Below, piece after piece: positions 1-10,700 of a stretch of DNA of 64,000 bases. The notes below the pieces were generated by a model. It saw only the letters and a list, made by a program, of their open reading frames with translations, had not been told where the DNA came from and did not search any database. The stretch spans positions 50,769,174 through 50,833,173 of the forward strand of contig CM059975.1 in assembly GCA_030490835.1 (NCBI GenBank), given 5' to 3'. How positions within the stretch are numbered: position 1 is the first letter of the stretch; the number at the start of each line of letters is the position of its first letter. The stretch is from Annona cherimola (lineage: Eukaryota; Streptophyta; Magnoliopsida; Magnoliales; Annonaceae). The position numbers and the translations under genes are program-made.

Positions 1-1805
1 TCATATCATAAACATATCATCAATCCAAAACAGCAACTTGTCATGGGAATTCAAGATTTTATCAAGTTGAATTTTCAACTCAATACCCACTCTAAACTTC
101 ATTTCCACCATTTAAAACATTAAAATTCATACATGTAACTTAATACCCATTCCATACTTAATCAAAGGCATGTTGAATCATAATTTAGGAATTCTTTAAG
201 CATCCATTTCATATTCAAATTTTGGAGTTTAAAACTCAAGATGAACAACTCAAATCAACATATAAACTTACTTGATTGGTGCCAACACAAACCCTAATCA
301 CTTGAGAGGGTTTTCTCCACCAATTTCCCTTCTTTTTTCCTTCTTTTTCTTCCTTCTTGGCTGGCCTAACTGCTGGACGTGGCTTCTGTGAGAGGGGAGT
401 ATGCTTGGCACTTAGAAAAAAATTCCTCAACATCTCATATCACTTGAACATGCATTCCCATTTATAGTGCTGGATTTTCCAACTGTGGGCCCCACTTTGG
501 AGCTGGATTTTCCACAGTCCATTGAATGCATATCTATCCCCTTATGTGTTGTGTAAATTACAGCCATATAAAATATTTTTATCATTTTTTTATTAAACCA
601 AAAATCTGCTCAAGATCTTGACCATCCAAGCTGTCCACTTGGCACGTCCCTAGCTGCTGCTCATTTTCATATTTTTTTCTATTTTTTATTTATCTAAATT
701 TAAGCGTAAATCATACACCTAATTACCCTTTAATTCATGCATTAATTTTGCATTAAAAATTTAGCAAAAATGGCAGCAACAACACATCATTTTGCACATC
801 ATTTGCATGCAAACAAGCTGTCCATTTTTTTCACCTTTCATGGCAGCTGCAATTCACGATTTTTCTTGGATTATTTTCACATAATTAAATGCTCATTTAT
901 GTATCCCAACATTTCAGCCATATGTGTGCATTATTTATAAAATAAAAATTGAAAAAAATCCAGCAATAGCACCTTAGAACGTCCATGCATTTCCACCCTT
1001 GTCTATGCTAGTTTGAGCTCTCCTTAGCCCCTTAAATGTGGACATTAATGCATGAATAATTCATGGGATTTTTGCATTTTATAATTATGCATAAAATACC
1101 CTGCATTTCACCTGCATTTGACACCTATTTGGTCCATTAAAAATTGCATTAATTCCATATACTCTAGCATTTAATACATGGTACTCTTGAGGTGCAAAAG
1201 TCAACCATATACACCTTTTCCAATTCAGATATTTTCCCAAAAAAATTTGCTTGATCTAAATCTTCCAAAATATTAATCTCATGATTTCATTCAACCATTT
1301 CAAATTTCATCTCAATCCGATTTTCCTAGCTCAAGTTATAGTCGTTTGAAGTTAATGGTTGGATTTGAGATATGATCAATAAATTATTACATTAATTTCA
1401 TCAAGGATTTTCAAAACCCAATAGTTCCATAATATCAAGCCCAACATTATCAACTTTCATCTCAAATTTCACTTGAATCCGCCTTACAGGCGTTGAGTTA
1501 TGAATTTTGTAACGTTTTTCCACTAACTTGACAATTATCCTTTTAAATTCTCATAATCCATATCAAATAATCTAAAATGATTATTCATGATGTATTAGTG
1601 TATTTTAATCACCAACAAATTATTCTAATACCATTGTCCCTGTATCAGCTCATACTGATTACTCGAATCATCATCGCTAATCCTTAGCCCTAATTGCCAG
1701 AATTTACCAAATCACAAAAATATCCAAAAATTCCATTTAATCATATATCAGTTACATGTACATGTTCAATGCATACATTAAATCTTACTTAGGTTGGGAT
1801 TTCAC
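1..1805 (-). mobile_element. 5' (U3/R) part of a long gypsy-type LTR, cut by the window edge
   Basis: On the minus strand the LTR begins TGTGAAATCCCAACC at 1805 and runs off the window at base 1. It shares the order of landmarks seen in the other long LTRs here: a block near 1440-1505 (minus strand reads AATTCATAACTCAACGCC then a GCGGATTCAAGTGAAATTT-like stretch), the 'contact with a hidden CGGATTGAGATGAAA' block near 1305-1325, and a TATA-like CTATAAATG at 459-467. The purine-rich leader downstream of the TATA (about 300-430) resembles the leaders at 16560-16640 and 58830-58930. The 65-codon open frame at 236-433 lies in this leader; I see no gene in it. No polypurine tract or target duplication is visible at 1806, so it may be a fragment. 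Confidence 0.7.
459..467 (-). promoter_or_regulatory. TATA-like box of the LTR
   Basis: The minus strand reads CTATAAATG. The same box (CTATAAATAG) occupies the equivalent place in the LTRs at 41889-41898, 52745-52754 and 56321-56330, which supports it as the retrotransposon promoter. Confidence 0.5.
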
Positions 1806-1810
1806 AAAAG

Positions 1811-1890
1811 GTGTCATTCAAACATGCACCGAAATAAACAAGAAGGAATAGTGTCATTCAAACATACATCCAAATGAACAAGAATTCAAT
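1811..1890. repeat. 40-bp direct repeat, two copies
   Basis: The 15-mer GTGTCATTCAAACAT starts at 1811 and again at 1851, and the bases after it also match imperfectly, giving two tandem 40-bp units. They lie between the LTR end at 1805 and the phytocyanin 3' region. No function can be assigned. Confidence 0.6.
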
Positions 1891-2839
1891 AGTTAAGCGT
1901 CAAGAGTTACTGCTTGTTGCACATTTCAAATATGTCAATGCAGTTGACCTTTTCTAAATTAATATTTTATCTTTGTGCTTAATTAATGATTTTTTGAAAA
2001 TTTTCTATTAATTCTTTCCTGCACATCTTGTTATGATCGTTGGATCTGACATATAAATTTAACAATTATGAATATATAATTAATTTAAAATAATTAAATA
2101 TTTATGATATCATAAATATATCATTCTACGCCATTGGTTGAGCCAGTTCGAACAAGACCAATTTTCTTATCGGTTCGATCATCGATTCGGTTTTGACAAT
2201 ATTAATTTATTTCTCAAAATCATAAAATCTTTTTTGAAGCGATTTGAGATTATCTCTAAAACACTGAGAATAGTGTGCCAATTAGGGATTTAATAGAATC
2301 TTGAAAACGCTTCTGAACAAGGTGTGAGATAGGGGCTATCATAGTGTCCTATTTGTTGTGTGCGTGCATGTGCAAGACATCCAAAGAAGAAGTACAAATC
2401 ATTCTCATTGTACCTCTATAACCTATTAAACATAATATATTCATATTTTTCTCCCATGATTTTTTCCTTCTAAATTGAAGAATTTTCCATGTAAATATTG
2501 ACATTGAGTATTTATAATCTTGTTGTTATTTAGTTGATCTTGATTTTTAATGTATGCTTTGCATAAATCCTTATCAATCCAAATCATGTTTCCTAATAAA
2601 AAGTAATCATTACAACAATCTGATTGCATCAGATTTCGTTCGCAAAGAGAGTGTGTTACGGTAATAAAAGGTACATAAAATCCCAAGTAGTAAAAAATGA
2701 TCTCCCCAAAAAAAACCATGTAATTTACCGCCGTATCGATATTAAAAATTAATTATTCAAAAAGTCAAAAGCAAGCTAAAAGATATATATGCATTAACAA
2801 TGCATGCACGTATATTGATTTTAGCTATAGGCCTATAGC
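1891..2839. other. Intergenic, 3' of the phytocyanin gene
   Basis: AT-rich DNA with no recognisable gene, RNA or element. It should contain the 3' UTR and polyadenylation signals of the minus-strand phytocyanin gene; AATAAT-type variants occur near 2745, but I cannot fix the transcript end. The 92-codon open frame at 2441-2719 (minus) resembles nothing I know and is probably chance. Confidence 0.5.
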
Positions 2840-5800
2840 TCAGGAGAAAAAGAAGGCAGATAGTGCAAGAATGTTAACAGCAGCAAGGCTAACAAGGCAC
2901 GAGGCTTTGTCAATAGGAGGGGCATGGTTGGCTGTCAAGCCCATGGGGGCGCTGGCAGCTGGAGTAGATGAGGAAGGAGGGAATGGGAGCTCTGGAGACG
3001 ATGGTGAAAATGCAGCAGACCCTGATGATGGAGGAGAAGCTGAGGTTGCATTTGGATCAACGATTCTGATGTCAACCTTCTGTCCAAGAGAGCAATGGCC
3101 AGGAAAGCCACAGATAAAGAGGTAGTGACCTTTTCTCTTGATGGGGATGGAGTCATTGCCGGTGGTGAAGGAAGCAATGGGGGCCGTTGCATTACAGCTT
3201 CGATAATTGGCTCTGGTCACCTGAAGCACGTTGTGGAACTGCTGGTTGTACTCGAAAACTGCATGCATTTCAATGGACATAGATACTAATTGTTACAATG
3301 CAGAGGGAATTAAATGATCGAATCTGAAATGGATATATGGAATATTGAATTTGTTATTTTTCTAGGCAGCGAGCTAATATAAATACTATGTAATACTTTC
3401 AATTTTTAATATCTTAATGGGTGATTTAAAATTCACTCCATTTATTGTATCTAGTATCATTTATAGCATTTTAAAAACTCTTTATAATAAAAATCAATTT
3501 TTAATATCTTGATAGCTAATGAAAACTTCACTACATCTATTGTATCTAGCATCATTTATGGTATTTTAAAAACTTTTTTATTTGTCTAATATCACTGTAC
3601 ATATGTTCCATTGTTAAATATTAATTTTAAAGTCTTTTTATAAAAAAAAATTAATTTTAAAGTTGTATTTTCAACATCTAAAGCTTCTAAAAGATTATTT
3701 TCACATGGTTAAATGATACTATAGGTATTATTATATTTTAATATGTGTGTAAATAGATCTAAGCATTTTTTTATAATTTACTCTTATATATATATATATA
3801 TATTTCAACAAATGTGACCAATGCACATACTTGATTTGGATGAAACTTAGTCTCTTAACTGAACAAGTAATATTAATAGAATAAATGAATTGAATTTTTC
3901 ATCAAGAATCAAAATCTGAAATTTTAACTTAAAAGAATGTGTTTTCAAGTAAATTTCTCAAGACAAACGAGGTATGAATAGAAACGTTTCTTCCTCATTT
4001 TTAGAAGAGATACAAAAAAATATATTTTTGCACTTAATTTTGAAATTCTTAAACTTCCCTATGGATGACGAAGTCAATGATCAATAAGCCACAGGATTTC
4101 CCAACATTAAAAAATAAATTTTTTTTAAAAAAGCCGTAGGATTGTCAATTTTTGGGGTGAAATGGGTCAAGGCTTTTTTCTCCACCAAGGAAGGGCTCTC
4201 TCTCAATCGATCCCTTTTTCTCATCAGGGAAGAAAGTTTTTTTTCCCTCTTAACTAATCATTTAAGATAATTTTTTTCATTTTCATATTTCTCTCTTGCA
4301 ACATATAATTGCATATATAAGAAAAGTACAATAAACTATCATGATAATTTTTATTTTTAACAACATCCATTAAATCAGAGAGATTAATTTGCAGTTTTTA
4401 GAATTTGCAATTCTACTATAAATAATTTTTTCCCATACGTAATAATAAATACAAGAAAATTCCCTAAAATGTAAAATTTTAATTAAAAATTATTAATTTA
4501 AATTGTTTAATTTTTATTTTAGATCTTAAAATTCCCTCCATAAATAATATTGAGATCTAATTCTTGAATATGTAAGAATAAGTTTTATTGTTTAAAAATT
4601 TTAGATTAATCTAGTGTTGTTTAAAAATTTCAAATTCTTTCTAAAAATAATATGAGAAATTAATTTTCTAATATGCAATCGAAAATATAAAAATCCCTTA
4701 AGATGTAAGTTTTAATATTTAAAATATTCGAGTAATAAAAATGCAATAAAATTTTAAGGAATATTTTAGGAATGATTTATAAAGCAGTTTGCATTTCATT
4801 CAATTGCACTTGTTTGAAACAATTGAATTTCATATATAGAGTAGGTTATTCACATTAAAGAGAAACCTTCTCTTTCAATAAAATATTATATAACGAATGT
4901 ACAAAACTTATTTTTGGTTAAATAGGAAATCATCTTTTTTTAATCTAAATGGACGCTAATGCTCCAGCCTGAGTTATTTTAAGGATTTATTTACTTGTTT
5001 TTTCTTGTTTATGCGCCATTTTTTTAAAAAAATTATTAACGAGAATTAATTTTCAACGTTACATTGTAGTTATCAATCGATCAAGGGTGATTTACAAATA
5101 AACCCATTTAGTTTGACCATAATTGTAAATATAATCACATAATTTAAAAAATTGCAAATTATCCTTACATAATTTGACTATAATTGCAAAAATACCCACA
5201 CTATTATAACGCTGTTAGCGCACCATTACGGCATGAGTATATATGCAAAGGTTTGAAAATTATGCGGGTATATTTGCAATTTCAAAAATTAAGGGGTATA
5301 TTTCATTTTTGCAAATGTACTCACATAGTTTCCAAACCTTTGCAAATATATCCACGCTGTAGCAATGCAGTAATGTCATTATTCTAGCTTAGATATATTT
5401 GCAATTATGGTCAAACTATGTGCTGATAATTTACAATTTCTAAATGGGTATATTTGCAATTATGGTCGAACTTTGTGGGTGTGTTCACAAATTATCCATC
5501 AATCAATCAAAAAAACATGAAATATTCACTTGACATAAATTTAAATATCAACTTATAGTGCTTGAAGTGTTCCTAGTTTCCATAAAATTTGAAATATTTA
5601 TATGAAATCAACAAGGTGATTTTGTGAAATCTAAACCATCTTCTATAGATAAAAACCATTTTAGGAAGTTGTAAAACTGATTTAAAATTTAACAGGTTAT
5701 ATGTATACATTATGAAATGATTTTAAATTTATACTATACTACAGTTATTTTGGGGTGAGCTCTTTGCTTTGTAAATATAATATATTATGCATACTGGGTG

Positions 5801-6998
5801 GTTTAGATTTCCCAAAATCCCCTTGAAAGTTTTTTTTTTCACTTTGTTTAAAAACTTATTTTGTAGTTTCTTTTTATCAATTTATTTTTTTCAACCAAAT
5901 CAGGAGCCCACACTACAAGAATTAACTCAACCACATTTATCCAGTAACGAATCGGCATTACAAGAGAGGTTCTTATTTACAACTATAGTATTAGCCAATC
6001 GTATATTTTGCTTCAGACAATAGTGAGGCCAGCCAATTTGGTAGCGGCTTCTATAGTTTGCAGGCAAAGCTGACAATTAGTTCAAGAAGATATATTTGCG
6101 GCCAGTCCGCAGCCACTTCCTTTGGCTACATATGTATAACAAATATGCAGCAGTTTGATCACGTACGGCTGGCCTATTTTTTTAAAAAAATTTACTTTTA
6201 TAAAACTATTTTCGTAAGTGTATTTAATTCATATATTAAGTTTTACTATTTTTTTTAAAAATGTGTTAGTATTTTTTAGTCTCAAAGTCATAAAAATAAC
6301 TAAAATACTCTTTAATATAAAATTAAAAACATTATATATCTCAAAAAAAGTAAAACTTGGCATATCAATTATATCAATGATGCTCCACATGTAACCGCAT
6401 AACGACTGCATTTAAAATTTTTTGCAGTGCCCAGTCCAACCGGAAATGGGTCCCAATTTAGATTCTTCAAGAGTAGGACTGATAAACCAAATGTAATATT
6501 CATCTATTGTTGCCTAACTCTAGAATGCTAGTTCCATTATCTAAAATTAGATTAAATATTTTGTCAGCTTTCATTGTTAAATGAATTTATATTTTGCTTG
6601 CATGCATATATACGTGATATAGCTCTCAGTCGAAACGTAAAGAGGTCCTGCTTTAGATCTTATAGTTTTCGAACTCCCTTTTTGTTTAAGGTAAGACAAT
6701 GTACGAGAATTGTCTTACCTTTTCTTTTCCTTTTTTTTTTCAGAAGGAAAACAGATCGAGAACAAATTAAATGCCACGAAGGAATTTTAAAAGCTTCTGA
6801 AAGTTAGAGAAAGATACCGATGATGTCCCCGACATGAAAGTTCCTTTTAGCAGCCCAGGAGGTATAACTAATGTTTCCAACAGTCCAGCCCTCAGAATCC
6901 CCAACCTTGTGTGTCTCCCCAAAAGCGAACTCTACTGTAGCAGCAGCGAACGCGATCAGAAACCAGCAGCAGCACAGCACTTTTTGAAGACTAGCCAT
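2840..6998 (-). CDS. Stellacyanin-type phytocyanin (GPI-anchored blue copper protein), two exons
   Basis: Join exon 1 (6998-6818) to exon 2 (3258-2840). The intron has a GT donor at 6817-6816 and an AG acceptor at 3260-3259, in phase 1. The product is 199 residues. Residues 1-27 are a hydrophobic signal peptide. The plastocyanin-like domain spans about 28-129, with motifs VGDSEGW, FHVGDIIVFEY across the exon joint, and FICGFPGHCSLGQK. The expected type-1 copper ligands are His69, Cys110, His115 and Gln120; the axial Gln is typical of stellacyanins rather than the Met of uclacyanins and plantacyanins. Cys82 and Cys116 fit the conserved disulphide. N-glycosylation sequons lie at Asn42, Asn84 and Asn130. 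Residues 130-178 are Ser/Pro/Ala-rich like an arabinogalactan stalk, and 181-199 form a hydrophobic GPI-type tail. The family carries electrons or acts at the outer plasma membrane or wall; its exact role is usually unknown. The start is the only ATG before the signal peptide. One intron here is usual for the family. The reading frame is intact. Confidence 0.93.
5085..5497. mobile_element. MITE-like element with long imperfect terminal inverted repeats
   Basis: The ends are imperfect inverted repeats of about 47 bp: the left end GGGTGATTTACAAATAAACC pairs with the right end when the right is read on the minus strand as GGATAATTTGTGAACACACC, and the match continues through GACCATAATTG. The interior repeats the same words (TATTTGCAATTATGGTC) in both orientations. 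The flanks ATCAATCGATCAA (5072-5084) and ATCAATCAATCAA (5498-5510) match at 12 of 13 bases, but they are low-complexity, so the exact target-duplication length is uncertain; a 9-10 bp duplication would suggest Mutator-like. It has no coding capacity. Confidence 0.6.
5911..6429. mobile_element. Possible CACTA-like non-autonomous element
   Basis: The left end reads CACTACAAGAA, the usual start of plant CACTA transposons. The right end reads TTTTTTGCAGTG, which on the minus strand is CACTGCAAAAAA, so the two ends agree at most of the first 11 positions. CCCA flanks both ends (5907-5910 and 6430-6433), although CACTA elements normally make a 3-bp duplication. There is no transposase. A chance terminal match in AT-rich DNA is possible. 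Confidence 0.4.
6688..6721. repeat. Perfect 13-bp inverted repeat (hairpin) in the intron
   Basis: AAGGTAAGACAAT at 6688-6700 is followed by an 8-base loop and its exact reverse complement at 6709-6721. It lies about 100 bp inside the intron from the 5' splice site of the minus-strand gene. One arm contains AGGTAAG, a 5'-splice-site look-alike, on the plus strand. The role is unknown. Confidence 0.7.
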
Positions 6999-7001
6999 GT
7001 C

Positions 7002-7053
7002 GAGAGAGAGAGAGAGAGAGATCTAGAGAGAGAGAGTGAGTGAGTGAGTGGTG
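7002..7053. repeat. GA/CT microsatellite in the phytocyanin 5' leader
   Basis: Plus-strand (GA)n changes into a GTGA-type run; the coding strand therefore has a CT-rich tract immediately before the ATG at 6998. Pyrimidine-rich leaders are common in plant genes. It is probably 5' UTR, given the TATA box at 7211-7219. Confidence 0.75.
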
Positions 7054-7072
7054 AGCGGGGATAGCAGGGTTT

Positions 7073-7198
7073 AACGTGTTTAAGGGGGAAGGCGGGGTTG
7101 CGTCTTCGGCTCCACGTAAGCCCGGGGATGGCGGGGCGTAAGTGTAACGTGTTTAAGGGAGGAAGGCAGCCGTTGCGCCTTCGGCTTTACGTAAGCCC
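7073..7198. promoter_or_regulatory. Tandemly duplicated promoter/leader block with ACGTAAGCCC cores
   Basis: A unit starting AACGTGTTTAAGGG and ending ACGTAAGCCC occurs at about 7073-7123 and again at 7146-7198, a period of about 73 bp. Each copy has two ACGT cores (AACGTG and ACGTAAG), the usual centre of bZIP/bHLH sites. The block lies between the TATA box and the ATG of the phytocyanin gene, so it is in the leader or near the start site. Duplication is seen; regulatory use is inference. Confidence 0.5.
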
Positions 7199-7210
7199 AA
7201 CCAGATCATC

Positions 7211-7219
7211 TATATATAT
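7211..7219 (-). promoter_or_regulatory. Probable TATA box of the phytocyanin gene
   Basis: The minus strand reads AATATATATAG here, about 213 bp upstream of the ATG. With a start site about 30 bp downstream, the 5' UTR would be around 180 bp and would include the duplicated block and the CT tract. I see no better TATA closer to the ATG. Confidence 0.5.
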
Positions 7220-7597
7220 TATCATTGTTCAGTTCCAACTTCCGAGACAACTGCAAGCAGTTGCGGTGGAGGCGTGCATCAGAGAATTCCAATGGGTCCC
7301 GGCATCCCGCACATCAGATACTGTTGAAACGTGTTAGGGAAACCTACACGTATATATACACCCGTAATACGTATTCTCCTTGCACAAGAAAACTAATCTC
7401 GCGTGAAAACATATGGGCAATCCACATCAAAACTAAAAGCATGTAAATAGAGTCTCAGTGAACAAATTTACTTGTGAGAGGTCTTTGGCACATCTATGAC
7501 ACACTGACACAGCTGAAATTATACATGATTTCATTGTCGTTCGTGTTTATGCTTCTTGGCCTCTCATGAGTTATATATTCAGATGAATTTTTCATAA
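7220..7597. other. Upstream intergenic region, nothing recognised
   Basis: Promoter-distal flank of the phytocyanin gene. I see no gene, RNA or element. The open frames on the plus strand (7098-7446) have no recognisable product and overlap the promoter. Confidence 0.5.
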
Positions 7598-7721
7598 TGT
7601 TTTAATTTAATCTTTTAATTTATGAAGAATTAAAATTTATGAACTATTTTAATTTACGAAGAATTAAAAATTCTACAAATCATGTTAATTTGTGGAGAAT
7701 TAAAATTTTGTAGGTCATGTT
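7598..7721. repeat. Left part of a roughly 35-bp minisatellite
   Basis: Units of the type TTTAATTYAYGAAGAATTAAAATTTT repeat about every 35 bp. The array stops at the target duplication ATGTT (7717-7721) of the solo LTR and resumes at 11273, so it was one array before the insertion. Confidence 0.75.
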
Positions 7722-10700
7722 TGTTGGAAATGTTGGTCCCGAGTTAATGGCAAAACCCAAGAGGGGAGGAGTGAATTGGGTTCTTAAAAAATTTTTCGGT
7801 AAATTAAAACTTAACCCCTTGAAAGCTTAATTCCCTTGATTGAAACAAATAGAGAGCAATGAAATAGTGAAAGCAATAAGGTAAACAGTAGGCAAGATTT
7901 ATAGTGGTTCGGACAACCTCTCCCTACTCCACTCTTCCAAGCTCACACACCGTTGTGACTTGGGTTCCACTATGTATTCCGTGAATACACTTAGAGACTC
8001 CGCTCTCTTCTAGATTCCAGCTCTAGGGGGCATACACAAACAGAGCCTATGCTCTATTCTAGATTCTAGCTCTAGGGGGCTTGTACACTTGATACAAGTA
8101 GGTGATGAGTTCAACTCCAATCACAACTCTACTTGCAACGTCTTGGTTTGTTTCAATACACTCAAACCAAGACCAATAACAAAGAGTAATGAAAATAAGG
8201 AAGATCTACACTTTACAGAGTTGTGTAGGCAAGATTGAGCTTGAGGAAGAACTTGTAGAAGCAACCGGTTGTATGTTGTTGAAGCTAATTGCAACTTGAA
8301 GCTCTTTCTTCCTTTGAAAATGTATAGATCACTCAAATTTAGAGAAAAGCAAATGGGAGCTCTTGTTTGCACTTCTTTTCTCTCTTTAGACAATGTAGTG
8401 TGTATATTCTCGTTTGCTTGAGTGTCTATTTATAGAATGGGGAAGATTTGAACGTTATAGAAGTGGTTGGCGCGCAATAAATGTTCCAACGTTTAAAAAT
8501 TCGAACGTTGGTTCCCCAAGTCGCAGGTGGAGTCGACTTCGTCTGCGACTTGGCTTCCCAAGTCGCAACTGGAGTCGACTTCGTTTGCGACTTCAGTTCC
8601 AAATCTGAGATTAGGTCGACTTGGTTTCAGACTTGACCTCAAGTCGATCTTGGAGTCGACTTGGTTTGCGACTTAACCTGTTCTTGTGCTGAAATTTGTT
8701 TTATCCTTGCTTGATTTCTTCTAGCTTGCTTAGCTTTCCTTCTTGAATCATTTACTTCTGAAATGGCTTCTAATATTTGCAAAACTCCTTGAAGAACTTG
8801 TCTTAGTTGCTTTTGATAGTAGTCTTCATGACTTGATCTTCTTCATCTTCAACTACGTTCGAAGCTGTGCCTTGGATTTGAAAGACTTGAGTTGATAGTG
8901 AGCTTATACCCTTGATTTGGATTTGAAAAATCCCAAGTTGATCTTGAAAATGAGCTTGAGTCTGTATTTTGGGCATTGAAGAACTCAAGTCGATCTCGGG
9001 GTCGACTTCATCTGCGACTTCACCCAAGTCGCACCTGGAGTCGACTTCGTCTGCGACTTCAGCATTTTTGTGCCCCAAAATCAGCTCTGGAGTATTTTTC
9101 CCATCTCAAGTCGATGTTGGAGTCGACTTCGTTTGCGACTTGGCTTCCCAAGTCGCAAGTGGAGTCGACTTGGCCTGCGACTTCACCTGCTTTTCCTTCC
9201 ATTTTGAATTTTGCTGTGTGGTCTGTTTTGGAGTCGAATATGGAGTCGACTTTGGGATCGACTTCACCCTAAGTCGAAGTCCAAGTCGACTTGGATATCG
9301 ACTTGGCTAATTCATTCTTAAATCATTAAGCAAAATCATCAGTAATCACCTTATACTCAATTTTAACTTTGTTAATCATCAAAACTCATGCTTTGGTCAA
9401 TTTTGTTTTGCTTTAAACATTGTTTCCAACAGGAAATATGTGGAAAATAAACCAAGTCCATGTTTTGATGATTAACAAATCAATTTGAGTAAGTTTTGGT
9501 TACTAATATGTTTGTGGAAATGACTTAAGGTTATAAATTTGAAGAATATGAAGCATGACATGTCAAGTCGATTTCCAAGTCGACTCAGGCTTCGACTTAG
9601 GCCAAGTCGATCCCCAAGTCGACTCAAGAAGTGACTTCAAGACATCATTCCCTTCCAGAGTTGAAATCGAGAATGAGAGGTGCCGAAGTCGCATCCCAAG
9701 TCGACTTTACTTGCAACTTGAGTGAAGTCGCAGACCAAGTCGACTCCAGCGTCGACTTCGAAACGTCATTTCCTTCCAGAGTTGAAATCGAGAACGAGAA
9801 CTGCCGAAGTCGCATCCCAAGTCGACTCTACTTGCGACTTGAGGTGAAGTTGCAGACCAAGTCGACTCCAGTCGCAACTTGGAGGCGTCATTTCTGTCTA
9901 GAATTGAAATCGAGGAGCAGAGCTGCCGAAGTCGGAGACGAAGTCGACTCCGCATGCGACTTCGGTAAAGTCACAGACCAAGTCGACTCCAGCATCGACT
10001 TCAGTTGGACAGGGCAGAAACTTGAGAAGCCAAATCGGGGATTAGATCGATTTCAAGGTAGAACTTGAGTCAAGTTGAAGTTCAAGTCGACTTCGATGTT
10101 CGACTTGGAACATATGAAGACTAATCCAAGTCCAAAGAAAGCAAGATGCATGAATTCAACTATTCTAATCAAAATATATTAGACTTATTCATGAATACAA
10201 AAAAGATTCAAAACTCAAGGACTCAAGGTTTGCAAATCATGGAGCTAAAGGACATCAAGCTAAAATGATACATCAAGCTAAAATGCAAGCAAAGCATTCC
10301 AAGGATTTCAAGTTCGTCAAGCAAGCTGTCGAGGTGAAGTCGCACCCGAAGTCGACTCCACCTGCGACTTGGGTAAAGTCAAGGACCAAGTCGACCCAGA
10401 CTGGAACTTGAAGAAGTTGCGAACAGGCGAAGTCGCACCCGAAGTCGACTCCATCTGCGACTTGGGCGAAGTCGCACCCGAAGTCGGCTCCACCTGCGAC
10501 TTGGGTCGCAACGGTCCGAAAATTTTCGAACGTTGGCGCATTAAATGCGCGCCACCTACCTCCAAACGTTCGGATTCCCTCCACAATTAGAAAAGGTATT
10601 CAATATGAACGAGGAGGGTAGCTGAGAATTCATTAAGTGAGCATAACTCCCATCTTCAAGAGCTTCAAGTGATCAAGCCAATTTTTAGAAGAAGAACCTT

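Larger units (their letters stand above)
3259..6817 (-). other. Phytocyanin intron, 3.56 kb
   Basis: The single intron splits codon 61 (Val) after its first base, between the GDI(I) and VFEYN segments of the copper domain. It is long and AT-rich and holds the two MITE-like elements at 5085-5497 and 5911-6429, a short (AT)n run near 3787-3802 and the hairpin at 6688-6721. I see no other coding exon in it: the open frames at 5184-5387, 5787-6023, 6058-6258 and 6574-6807 have no recognisable product. Confidence 0.88.

Noticed and set aside
2871..3289. Plus-strand open frames opposite exon 2 of the phytocyanin gene
   Set aside because: They are the antisense of a GC-richer coding exon that has clear family motifs on the other strand.
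9631..10068. A 145-codon open frame with EVASQVDF/EVADQVDS repeats
   Set aside because: It is the GTCGAC repeat of the copia LTR read in frame. Equivalent frames exist on both strands in other copies (9707-9955, 17255-17615, 39745-40164), with no conserved start or end.
10273..10590. Overlapping open frames on both strands (QVAGGVDFGCDF-like and EVAPEVDSICDL-like)
   Set aside because: Same LTR repeat; open in opposing frames because the unit is palindromic and lacks stop words.
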